NCBI RefSeq assembly: GCF_020509005.1
Contig: NC_063013.1
Location: 2,232,001-2,296,000, forward strand
Length of the DNA: 64,000 nucleotides
Source of the DNA: Fulvia fulva
Lineage: Eukaryota > Ascomycota > Dothideomycetes > Mycosphaerellales > Mycosphaerellaceae
Reading direction: 5' to 3'
A program made the translations under genes and the position numbers. Of the stretch, positions 55,065 through 64,000 are shown piece by piece. The notes under the pieces were generated by a model. It searched no databases. It saw nothing but the letters and a program-made list of their open reading frames with translations, and was not told the origin of the DNA. How positions within the stretch are numbered: position 1 is the first letter of the stretch; each line of letters starts with the position of its first letter.

Positions 55065-55524
55065 TCACGCAACCTCCTTCTGCGCTGCACAGCTCCATGG
55101 CGTACACCATTCTGGCGCGTTCTTACGATAAATCTCAAGCCCCGGCTTATGCTTAGCGACCTCGGCCTCGTCGTCAACAGTACCAGCCTTCAGGATATAT
55201 ATGCCGGGCATCGAATCAGTATCGGCCACGATGATAGTTCCACACTTTCCGCAGTTGCGGTAGTGGACGGTATTGCCGGAATCCGCGAGTCGATTGTACT
55301 TGAAGTCTGTTCCAGAGAGCTTCTTGAACTGTAACAAGGTCAGAATCCGTCAAGAGCAAGGGGACATATCTGCATACATTGTCCTGCGGGATCATGAAGT
55401 TGAAGCTACCGTTGGTTCCAGCGGTCTTCCTGCATGGAATGCAATGGCAGACTGCCACTGCTGCTGGATCGCCGGTGTACTCGTACGTCCACTCGCCGCA
55501 CACACAGCTTCCCTTCGCAGGCAT
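55065..55524 (-). CDS. GFA/CENP-V-type zinc-binding protein
   Basis: Exons are 55524-55378 and 55328-55065 (136 residues); the intron is 49 nt. It has the GFA fold's Cys set: Gly-Ser-Cys-Val-Cys-Gly near the N-terminus, Cys-His-Cys-x2-Cys-Arg-Lys at about 26-32, and Asn-Cys-Gly-x-Cys-Gly at about 78-83. The length is normal. The family includes the bacterial glutathione-dependent formaldehyde-activating enzyme Gfa, but most fungal members are uncharacterised, so substrate and even catalysis are open. Confidence 0.92.
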
Positions 55525-56459
55525 GATTCAAGAGTCGATATGGGCACTGGACACAATTGGTAAGTCTCACCATGACTACTTGTAAGAGGAGGTTGGAGAA
55601 GGGCATTGAGCTTGCGGCAGGCATTAAGGATGCTTGTCGAACGCCGCGACTCGCTCTGTCTGCCAACGATCAAGCTTACTCACATACCTTATCTCGGTTC
55701 TAAGAACGTTTTCGAATGTCCTCGGCTGATCAGTTGCTGTCACGCCCACTTTCTACGAAGACTTACTGTCGACTCTTATACTACATGTACTCCCGACCCC
55801 ACCATGACCTCACTTTCCATCCGGTACAAGGGACATAGGACAGTTTGACTAGTACCCGCGGCCGCGATCGACCGCAACAAGCAACTTCGCTGTGTAGACG
55901 AGAAAGACTAGGACAGGTAGTTCGTAGAAGATTATGTTGGTGTCGAGATGTCATGCTACACAGCATTGAATAAGCAGCACAGGTGGGCTCAGCCATGGCA
56001 GCAGAGTTTCCAGCGGCCACGAGCTATAGATAACATTACGTGGCAACGAGCCATGGTCAGACAGCTTCAAGGCCTCTTCAAGAGCTGACAGCCCATGGAG
56101 GTCGCCTCTGTCACTGTCACTTAGCTATCAGCTTGCATGAGTTGAGTCCATAATGCCGTACTCTTTCATGCTACTTGGTGCATTGTTTCATAACACTAGC
56201 GTGCATGATGAGCCGAGATAGAACTAAGATTTCCCCACATGTCCGGCGGGTGTGGCGATGCTACAAGTCGTAAGCACAGGCGACAGGCGACAGGCTACAG
56301 CTTGTTGGATGTGCTTGCTTCGCCCTCGTGCACGGTGCCACACTGCTGCACCTGTTGGCTTCCAAGGTTGTCCTTGAAGTGCCTGCTTCGAGTACCTATC
56401 ACCGCGGAGAATCTGCCCCAAGTATTGTTATCTCAGACACTCGGTCCTGATCGCACAAG
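55525..56459. other. 935-bp divergent promoter region GFA / UIM protein
   Basis: Outward-facing starts on each side. One TACATGTA lies 258 bp from the GFA start. No gene seen. Confidence 0.5.
55782..55789. promoter_or_regulatory. TACATGTA palindrome
   Basis: 258 bp upstream of the GFA gene start, reading CTACATGTAC. Confidence 0.4.
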
Positions 56460-58397
56460 ATGCCGGCAGCTGTCGTCAAAGGTACGAGCCATCATGATCC
56501 CCGAACTCACACACGCGGTATATCGCCAGGCTACTGCACGCACGAGACCACCTTGTCGTATCCAGATCTTCTAGCCTCACGAGCATGACCACATATGCAC
56601 CATAACTGACCATGCGACCAACCAGGCATCATCCTCTCCATTTCCCTCATCGCCGCCCTCGGCATCGCTGTACTCGAGAATCCGCAGGTGCAAGAATGGC
56701 TTGAAGAGCAGCGACGTAAAGTTGCCGAGTTGTTGCGACAGATTGGTCAAGAGCTTGATCCCGAAAGCAGGAGAGCTGCCGAGGCTTTCGCCTTCGAAGG
56801 TCGGACAATCATCAACGATGAGGGTCTTCAGCGTGAGGCTTCAGGCAGCCAGGAAGCAGCAGCCTTAGCCACGGGCAGGAGTCTGTCCAACCCTAGCACA
56901 ATACGCCGCATTCCAATATCAGGACGGGTGGATTCAACTGAGGCAGAAGAGCGACGACGAAAGGGCAGGGAGTATCTTGCTAGGCGCAACCAGCAGATGT
57001 ATGAGCTCCAGCAACGACGGAATGCTGCCAAGGCTGCCGGGACAGAGACTCCACCATCGCCGACGTTCGACACCCTCGTGGACGATGAAGGCAAGTTGAA
57101 GACTGCTACAGGAGAGGAGGAGAGAGAACTATTCTCGCCACCTATGACCCAACTGCAACCACATCCGATCAGGGAGGAGATGCGTGAGACCGATCGTAGC
57201 CTTACTGAACCACTTCTCGCTGGCGAGTCCAGCTCGACTGGTGCTAGTGGATGGAATGCGGGATCATGCTTTGCGAATCCTTTTGGTGACGAGTACGCCC
57301 TTGAGGGGAGTATCACGCCGAAGCCACCAGTCCCTCCGAAGATCGAGCTTGATCGAGTATCAAGTCCTCCCATCTCTGTCCCCGAGCATGCAGCTACGCC
57401 TCCGATTTCTGTACCTGGGGCATACGAAGCACTGCCAACAGAGGACTCTCAGCAGATCGATCATTCGAGATTGAGCTACGAAGAGCAGCTCGCCATCGCA
57501 CTTTCACTCTCCGAGCAGGAAAGCACCACAAACTCTGCTACCGTCGGGCAGAGTGAGCCGGACAACGATGATGATGCACTACTCGCGGCGATAGCAGCCA
57601 GCTTGAAAGATATGGACGACCAGCAAGCCGCACACGCCATTGCTCACGCGGAGCCCTCGACACCACAGGACATCCCCGTGACTGCTGAACCACTGGTAGA
57701 TCTAACACCCTCGACACCACCGACTCGCCCACGGAATAGTATGTGGGAAGGGATGTTCGATCCACAACTGTCGCCTTCTCGTGAACCACTGACCCTCCCA
57801 CCCTCTTCCGTGGCTAGATCGGAGGCTTCGGACGATCTCTACAGCGCTACTCCAGAACTTACTCGCGCAAGGCTAGCACACTTCGACGCACAGCAAATGC
57901 CGGCAGCGCTATCGACAACTTCGAGCTTACCTTTTGACCCTGTCCGCGACGCCGCAACATCTTCTTCGCAGCCAGTCCGAGACCTCATGGACGCCAGTTT
58001 CTACTCCGCGGCCGATGTCGTGTCACGACCTGAGAGTGCGCGAAGCCAAACTCTCGATCGTGAGACACCGCACCTCATTGACGTGGATGAAGAGGTGCCA
58101 CGCGAAGGGGCACGAACTCCCACATCGCGGGCTCACTCATCTTGGGGCTTCCAGACTGATTCTGACACTGACACTTTCGCATCGATATCTGGACCAGCTT
58201 CTCGAGCACAATCGCTGCCCAGGAGTGAGACATCCACGATTGAGGTCATTGATGTCGCAGAGGACAGTGATGTCGATATGTTGTCGGAGGAGGGTGATGG
58301 CGTTGCCACACCCGACAGCTGGTCAGAAGTTGGATCGAGGGATGCAGAGAGTGATACTGAGGAGGACACGAGGCAACATCCCAGCGTGAGCATCTAA
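56460..58397 (+). CDS. membrane-anchored protein with two ubiquitin-interacting motifs
   Basis: Exon 1 is 56460-56481 and exon 2 is 56626-58397 (597 residues). The 144-nt intron has an ACTGAC branch point. The exon join creates a single N-terminal hydrophobic helix (Gly-Ile-Ile-Leu-Ser-Ile-Ser-Leu-Ile-Ala-Ala-Leu-Gly-Ile-Ala-Val-Leu), a signal anchor; without exon 1 the protein would seem soluble. A charged helix with Arg/Lys/Glu (about 32-160) follows. Two UIMs come next: Glu-Glu-Gln-Leu-Ala-Ile-Ala-Leu-Ser-Leu-Ser-Glu at about 293-304 and Leu-Leu-Ala-Ala-Ile-Ala-Ala-Ser-Leu at about 324-332. The rest is acidic, Ser/Thr/Pro-rich. I know no named family; it may bind ubiquitinated clients at a membrane. 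Confidence 0.85.
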
Positions 58398-58954
58398 GAT
58401 CATCTCCCCTTTTGTTGTAGGAATCCTCCCTTTTGCCTCGAATGAGTTTATGAATTCCTGTGCCTTGAGCCAATACTTTCCGCTTCCCAGAAACGGCAAC
58501 ATGACTTGTTGCGTATGTCGTCAAGCATGTGAGCCTCAGGAGAATCCGATAGAGTCTAATCAGCTTACTCGACTGTCGATATCTATGAAAAGATGGCATA
58601 ACCTTGCAGCGTGAGATGAGATTATGAGGTTGAAATGAGCATTATAGGGTGTAAGGATATAATAGGTATTGGCCGAGGAGATTGCGATAACTAATTTAGG
58701 GCAATAACTTGCTATATATAAGAGCTAATAAGGCACTATTTTTAAATAACATAGTTTTTTATACCTTATAAACTAATACCCTATACTTTCTAATCGAGAT
58801 CCCTAGTTGTTACGAGACAGCCCTTTCACTCACTTCACGTACTGCCCCGTAACACATCGACGTCATCGGCCGCAACTCCGCGCGCTAGCACCCTTCCGAT
58901 TCCTTTATTTCTTCGCCTTCCCTTAGACCTCTTAGATAGCTCGCGTAACTATAT
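58398..58954. other. transition from gene island to transposon block
   Basis: Normal composition to about 58650, then AT-rich with TA runs. Patches at 58815-58890 still carry CA and TG, so the RIP border is uneven. No gene seen. Confidence 0.5.
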
Positions 58955-59830
58955 ATGTCTTTACCCGACTATACTATAGCCCCCTCGCCCGTAATAGTTA
59001 GTTACGCCTTTAAAAGTAGAGAGCTAAACTCTACGTAAGCACGACACCGACACCGAGCGACCAAGTCGTAAGTACGACGCGACCGAGTCGCGAACTACTA
59101 CGCTAGTATAGCCGATAACGAACGCTCTCGCCTATCCTCGAGGACTAGTAACCGGACTAGTATACGCCCTAGATCAGAACCACGCCTAATAGCTAAGCAG
59201 CTAAAGAACCCTAACGACCCGAGAACCTAGACATAGACTTCCTAGATACCGACTTTATAACCCGTAGAGACTTAAGAGACTCTACGCGGTAATACCTAGA
59301 AACCCTTTCCTCCGTCTCTTCTACGTACCCCTCTCCCTCCCGTAAAACCCGAGTCTTTAATACGATAGGGTAAACAGCCGGCGAGTCGGTAGGAAGACAC
59401 TAACCTGTCTAGATATAAAGACGATAGTAAGGGCATCGACTTTAGCCAGTTTATTAACCTAGTAGAACCTCCTCGAATCGACGATATCGACCGTAACGCT
59501 AGCGATTTCGAGTACGACCCCGATAACTATCGAATAGTAGACGCGATAGCCTTCTAGCGCGCCGTTAACCTACGACCTAACGCTATCTATCTTAAGGTCA
59601 AATCGATAGTTAATAACTACGCTTAACTAAAACTAGTCTACCGACGTTATCGAGATTAATACGGGTCTAGGCTACTCTCGGTAGGTAAAAGGGTATCGTA
59701 GCTAAGTAATCGAATAAGTTCTACGGAGAAGAGAAGTTCTAGCTAAGGCGCGTATCGAAGATAAGCGCGACGTTCGTCGAGCCGAGGCGTTACGTCATGT
59801 TTACGAAGTCACGTGACCCGAAGGCCGTAG
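58955..59830 (+). pseudogene. RIP-broken reading frame of unknown identity
   Basis: From an ATG at 58955 a plus-strand frame runs to about 59220, shifts frame, then continues to about 59830. It is interrupted only by TAA/TAG codons of the kind RIP makes from CAA/CAG/TGG. Codons read as a plausible Arg/Ser-rich, then more ordered (Asp-Asn-Tyr-Arg-Ile-Val-Asp) protein. I do not recognise it; it may be a gag-like frame, an LTR-borne frame or a captured gene. It lies where the LTR of the minus-strand Gypsy should be. Confidence 0.4.
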
Positions 59831-59852
59831 GCCGTAGGGCTATACCGTGACA

Positions 59853-60750
59853 CCACCCCCCTTCTTAAATCGCCTTAAGCGCCTACGAGGCGGTATCTAT
59901 CAATTCAAAATAAGCAACGCTCTATAGAGTATATCTATCTAACTCTATAATCTAAAACTCCGTTATATATAAAGATACGACTATAGACGAGCCTAAGCTA
60001 CAAGCAAAGCGACGTTACTAGCGGTAGCGAGTCCTAGGCGTAGATTGTAGAAACGAAGTGACTGTTTATTATGCCTTAGTACGCCTTAGGTTGTATCGTG
60101 ACTAGTACTTAGCGTCGGCGGTACCGGTCGCGTCGTTATTAGTATCGCTAGTACTATCCGCCGAGTCTATTAGCTCGGTTATATTAGGCTCTAGTACTTA
60201 CTATCCGCGTAGAGGTCCTAGAGCGCGAGGGTTCTTATAATAGTAGTCTACTACAAGTTCGTCTATAGTGCCTTTTAAGTTAATATAAGGTTCTTTAGTA
60301 TATAACCTATCTACCTATTTAATAGTATAGCTAATACTCTTCTTTACTTTTCTAGTCTAGCGACTGTCTACTACTACTACGGCATCGTGCTATTCCTTAA
60401 CTTCGCTATCGACTTCGGTGAGCGTAGGTTCGTACGTCTATAAAGGGAACGGGTCTTCGGCGGATAGTCGTAGTAGGTTGGTATAGAACACGTAGTATAT
60501 TCTTATACTCGTAGGTAGGTCGAGTTCGTAGATATCGGTCGCTACTTTCTTTATGATCGTAAAGGGGCCTACGTTCTTATAATTAAGCTTCTTCGCTAGT
60601 CGTTTAGTACGAATATTACGTAAATTGAGCTAAACCTTATCTCCTACCTTATATAACCGCGTAGGTCTCCGGCTATATTTCTAATAGTCGGCTTTAAGCT
60701 ATACTTATATATACTTAAGCTAGTTGATACAATATATATATACACGGCTT
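59853..60750 (-). mobile_element. right Gypsy chromovirus, 3' part (integrase C-terminus and chromodomain)
   Basis: The LTR boundary is at 59852 (TGTCACGG on the minus strand), next to a polypurine tract (59853-59861). A chromodomain remnant lies at about 60280-60400 (minus), where Trp codons have become stops. The interior continues on the far side of the inserted LINE at 61936. The LTR itself lies to the left, to an unknown edge. Confidence 0.8.
60737..60750. repeat. target-site duplication, left copy
   Basis: The 14-mer TATATACACGGCTT, repeated exactly at 61936-61949 on the other side of the LINE fragment. Confidence 0.75.
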
Positions 60751-61935
60751 CTCGATAAAGAGGCTTACGGCATCTATATAGGGAGCAACATTCGACAAGG
60801 TAAGAGTAATATATAAGGCGATCGTTAGACTAGCTATATTATACGGGGTATAGATTTAGGGAATAGGAGGCGTAGGCAAGCCGATCCTAAAACGGATAGA
60901 GCAACCCCTAAATAGGACATAGGTAGGTAACCTACGTAGGGTACTAGGCGTATATAAGATAACGTTAATAAGTACGGTAGAAATAGAGATAGGAACACTA
61001 CTAATCGGCTAGTATATCCGGGGAATAAGAATTTAATGCGCGGTAAAGACGACAGATTACCTAGTATAAACTACGATCTAGGAGGCAAAGAATAAGATAG
61101 AAAGCCGCTACCGGAGAGGGGCCGGACATAGGACAAGCTAAAAAGAGGATGACCTTACTACCTTTACGGCCGTATAGACAAGTACCGAATGGCTAGCACG
61201 AAAGGAGGAGGAGCGTAGGACTCGCTAGGCCGGCAGGAGCAAGGCTAAGACCTAAAGCCTAGCGGAATAGATAGCGAGCTACCTATAGGAGCAGGACTAG
61301 AAAAGGAAGCCCCCTAAGACAACAGGCCCGATAGCGCTCCGAGCCTTCTAGAGACACAATTACTAGCTATATAGGGACCTGATAAGGGCCGAAGCAAGCA
61401 TAGCGATCTAAATCAGGTCCGAACATATTAGATTAAGGGCCTACCTGTTTAGGAGACGCGTACTAGACATCTATAGCCTAGCCTACTAGTGTGGCTACCT
61501 ATCGTAAAACCTAGAACATATACTACTAAGATGCCCGTAGTAGGCGAGAGGTAGGGGAAATTAGAGGCACTAAGCGGGAAGGAGAGACTACAAGTCAATC
61601 ATTAGGGACAAAGGTAACATTCGCCGAATCTCTCGGTAGATACTATAGTAGGGATACCTCTAGTAGTTTAGCCTCGCTAGCAAGACGGAGGAGTAGATAG
61701 ACAAGAGGCGGAAGCGAGGGGGGTTGTAGATAGGGTAGTTATTAGGGCAGGCCTATAACACTAGCGTACCCCTAACAAGGGAAATTTAAGACGACAACGA
61801 GGAGGAAAAGACAGGCGGGAAGGAGGAGGGGTTTTTACTAATACGGTTTCCCCTCTATATATACAAAAACAAGATAGTATAGCTATATAGGCTAAAGGGC
61901 ACTACAACAGCTTAATGAAATATCAACTATCTATC
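60751..61935 (+). mobile_element. 5'-truncated LINE nested in the Gypsy element
   Basis: The plus strand carries the C-terminal part of a non-LTR reverse transcriptase, with stops typical of RIP. It ends in the LINE zinc-finger-like tail: Cys-Gly at 61490-61495, His at 61517-61519, Cys-Pro at 61532-61537. An AT-rich CTATCTATCTATA tail precedes the right duplication. It has no start and no endonuclease, so it was truncated on insertion. Confidence 0.85.
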
Positions 61936-61949
61936 TATATACACGGCTT
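61936..61949. repeat. target-site duplication, right copy
   Basis: Exact copy of the 14-mer at 60737-60750; it marks the end of the nested LINE insertion. Confidence 0.75.
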
Positions 61950-64000
61950 ATATAAGTTACGAAAGCGTCTACATCTTACTAGCTAATTTTCTACGTAGCT
62001 AGTAGTACGTTCGTACGGGTAGGTCTACTAAGAACTTCTATTCTTAGGTTTCTTCCTAAGGTTACGAAGAACGGTAATACGCCGGTAGTGCTTTTTATAT
62101 TGTTTAAAGCAAACTCCGCTATTAGTAGCTAGTCGTACTAGTTATCTTAGGCGTAATTAATGTATATACATAGGTACTACTCTATAACTTAGTTTGTACG
62201 TTCGGACTAACTATCGGTCTAAGGGTACTATACCGTCGACATCTTATACTTAATGCCTAGGCGTTCGTAAAGCGTCTTCTAGAAGCGACTCACCTACTAC
62301 GAGCCGTAGTCTAAGTAGATAGAGCGGAACAGGCCTTAATCCTTAATAACGTAGCGGATAATTATATCTATAGCTATCTTGGGCTCTATGTCGACGACTA
62401 GTATAAGGTACTTACGCTTTATAAGACGATATATCAAGGTAAGGATGTTGTTATACTTAACGCCCTCCGGGCTATAGCTGTCTAGAAGTGCTATAATATA
62501 GTCTAGGGCCACTTCCTCGAATATACCGTTAGGTTCTAGGATTTACTTAAGGTTACCCTAGTACGTATTATAGAAAGCCTTAGTTCTAGTGTATATATAA
62601 CAGTTCTTTATATATCGTACGATATTAGCCTATATGCTAGGCTAATAGTACGTACGAGTTATTAGCTTGTATATCTTCTCGCGCCCCGGGTAGCCGGCTA
62701 TAGGGGCATTATAATAAGCGGCTATAAGTTCTTCGCGGATGTTACTACTATTAGGTACGTAGAGGCGGCCTTGAATATAAATTAGGTCGTGCTCTAGTTC
62801 GTACTCGCTAAGATTGATATACGTATTCAATTTCTACGGTAGCCGACTATCGCTAGCTTATAGGCCTTTCTTAATTACTACTACGAGCTCGTCCTAATCG
62901 TAGGCGTTCTAGATCTCTTCCTTAATAGACGCCTCGTTCGCGTTAAGCATAGTAAGCGCGAGCTAATATTAGTCGCGAGCGTTCGTATACGTGATTATTA
63001 CTAATACTCTAAGAGACTCCTATACTTTAGGGGCGAGGTTACGTTCCTTTAAGACCGTTTATTATCTATTCTTGATAACGTCTATTACGTCTATATCCTA
63101 AGTACGGCGTATTAGGGTATTAGGCTTACCGCCTAGCTTACCTAGTCGGTATTCGATCTAGAAATCGAACCCGGACAAGAATTTACTCTATCGTACTTAT
63201 CGGCGATTTAGCTACTTAGTAGTTATAAAGTATTATAGACCGCGGTGATTAGATAATACCCTAGTCTTGCTACCTATTAGCTCTAGCCGCTATTCCTTAA
63301 AAGCTCGAACGATAGCTATAAGATCCTTATCGTAGATCTTATAGTTATACTTAGCTAGATCTATCTTCTATAAATAGTATGTAACTAGGTAAAGCTGTCC
63401 GTCTTCTCCGATCTATAAAAGAACGCTACTAGTATATCTATTAGAGGCGTCGTATTCGATAACGTAAGGCTTACTTAGGTCAAAGTACTATAGTACTAGT
63501 TACTTCGTAAACTCCACCTTAAGCCTATTAAAAGCTTACTAGTACTCTAGTATCTAGTTCTAAGTATATTTCGTAGGTCGCTTTGACTTGTTCTTACTAC
63601 CGGACCCCCTTCGTAAGAGTAGTTATAGGTAGTACGATGTTCGAGAAGCCTTCTACGAACCTTCGATAGAAGTTCGTAAGGCCGAGGAAGGAAAGGACGT
63701 CCTTTACGCTTCTAGGTGTCTCCTATTCGAGGATCGTCTTAATCTTCTTTAGGTCTATCTTAATACCTTCGGCAGTAATAATTAGACTAAGGTACTTGAC
63801 TTCCTTCTAGAAAAACTTGCTCTTTGCGATATCTAATAGTAGTTTAGTATCGATAAAGTAGTCTAGCACCTTAAGTATATGTTCTATATACTCCTCTCTT
63901 ATACTACTAAAGACGATCGTATTATTAAGGTATACGGTAACGAAGTCGTTAAGGTAAGGCCTTAGGGCTTAGTTAATATAGGCCTAGAAGACGCTAGGAG
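61936..64000 (-). mobile_element. right Gypsy chromovirus, reverse transcriptase to integrase
   Basis: Going down the minus strand: a reverse transcriptase active site at 63932-63921, where the usual Tyr-Leu-Asp-Asp reads Tyr-Leu-Asn-Asn; an RNase H region; an integrase H2C2 zinc domain in 62830-62642, with expected His codons changed to Tyr; then the integrase core near 62310-62120 (Asp-x-Gly-Ser ... Ser-Glu-Arg-Thr-Asn). Mutations follow TpG to TpA and CpA to TpA. The element continues beyond the window. Confidence 0.9.

Overview
The window reads as nuclear DNA of a filamentous ascomycete. The probable class is Dothideomycetes, possibly a Mycosphaerella/Capnodiales-type fungus; this is inferred from the style of the gene set, not proven. 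Supporting signs are short GT-AG introns (mostly 47-80 nt) with CTRAY branch points, an FlbD-type conidiation regulator, MTC6, a fungal O-GlcNAc transferase, a NorB-like aldo/keto reductase, and transposons destroyed by C-to-T/G-to-A change at CpA/TpG sites, the signature of repeat-induced point mutation (RIP). || Layout: 1-about 4100 is a wrecked transposon block, with the 3' half of a Gypsy chromovirus (+) abutting a Tad1-like LINE (-). About 4188-58397 is a gene island of 23 intact gene models and one apparently broken gene. About 58700-64000 is a second wrecked block: a Gypsy chromovirus on the minus strand, split by a 5'-truncated LINE with 14-bp direct repeats at its ends, next to a long broken reading frame of unknown origin. 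|| Genes in order: small unknown protein (+), secreted DUF3237 protein (-), VPS16 (-), P-loop-less MoxR/Mg-chelatase-like protein (+), DUF4291 (-), broken AKT2-like hydrolase (+), small hypothetical (-), BMS1 (-), PBI2-like I9 inhibitor (+), aldo/keto reductase with a mitochondrial-type leader (-), DUF2985 membrane protein (+), NorB/AAD-like reductase (+), MTC6 (-), FlbD Myb (-), O-GlcNAc transferase (-), FAD monooxygenase (-), SulP/STAS anion transporter (-), ribosomal protein uL11 (+), RING-H2 ubiquitin ligase (+), M43 secreted metalloprotease (+), HIRAN-SNF2-RING Rad5/HLTF-like protein (-), GFA-domain protein (-), and a membrane-anchored UIM protein (+). The genes are mostly housekeeping and unrelated, so I see no operon-like or biosynthetic cluster logic. 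|| The most unexpected non-genic signal is the palindrome TACATGTA. It occurs nine times, always between genes, where fewer than one copy would be expected by chance. Large gene-free gaps upstream of flbD (3.9 kb) and the O-GlcNAc transferase gene (2.1 kb) also stand out.
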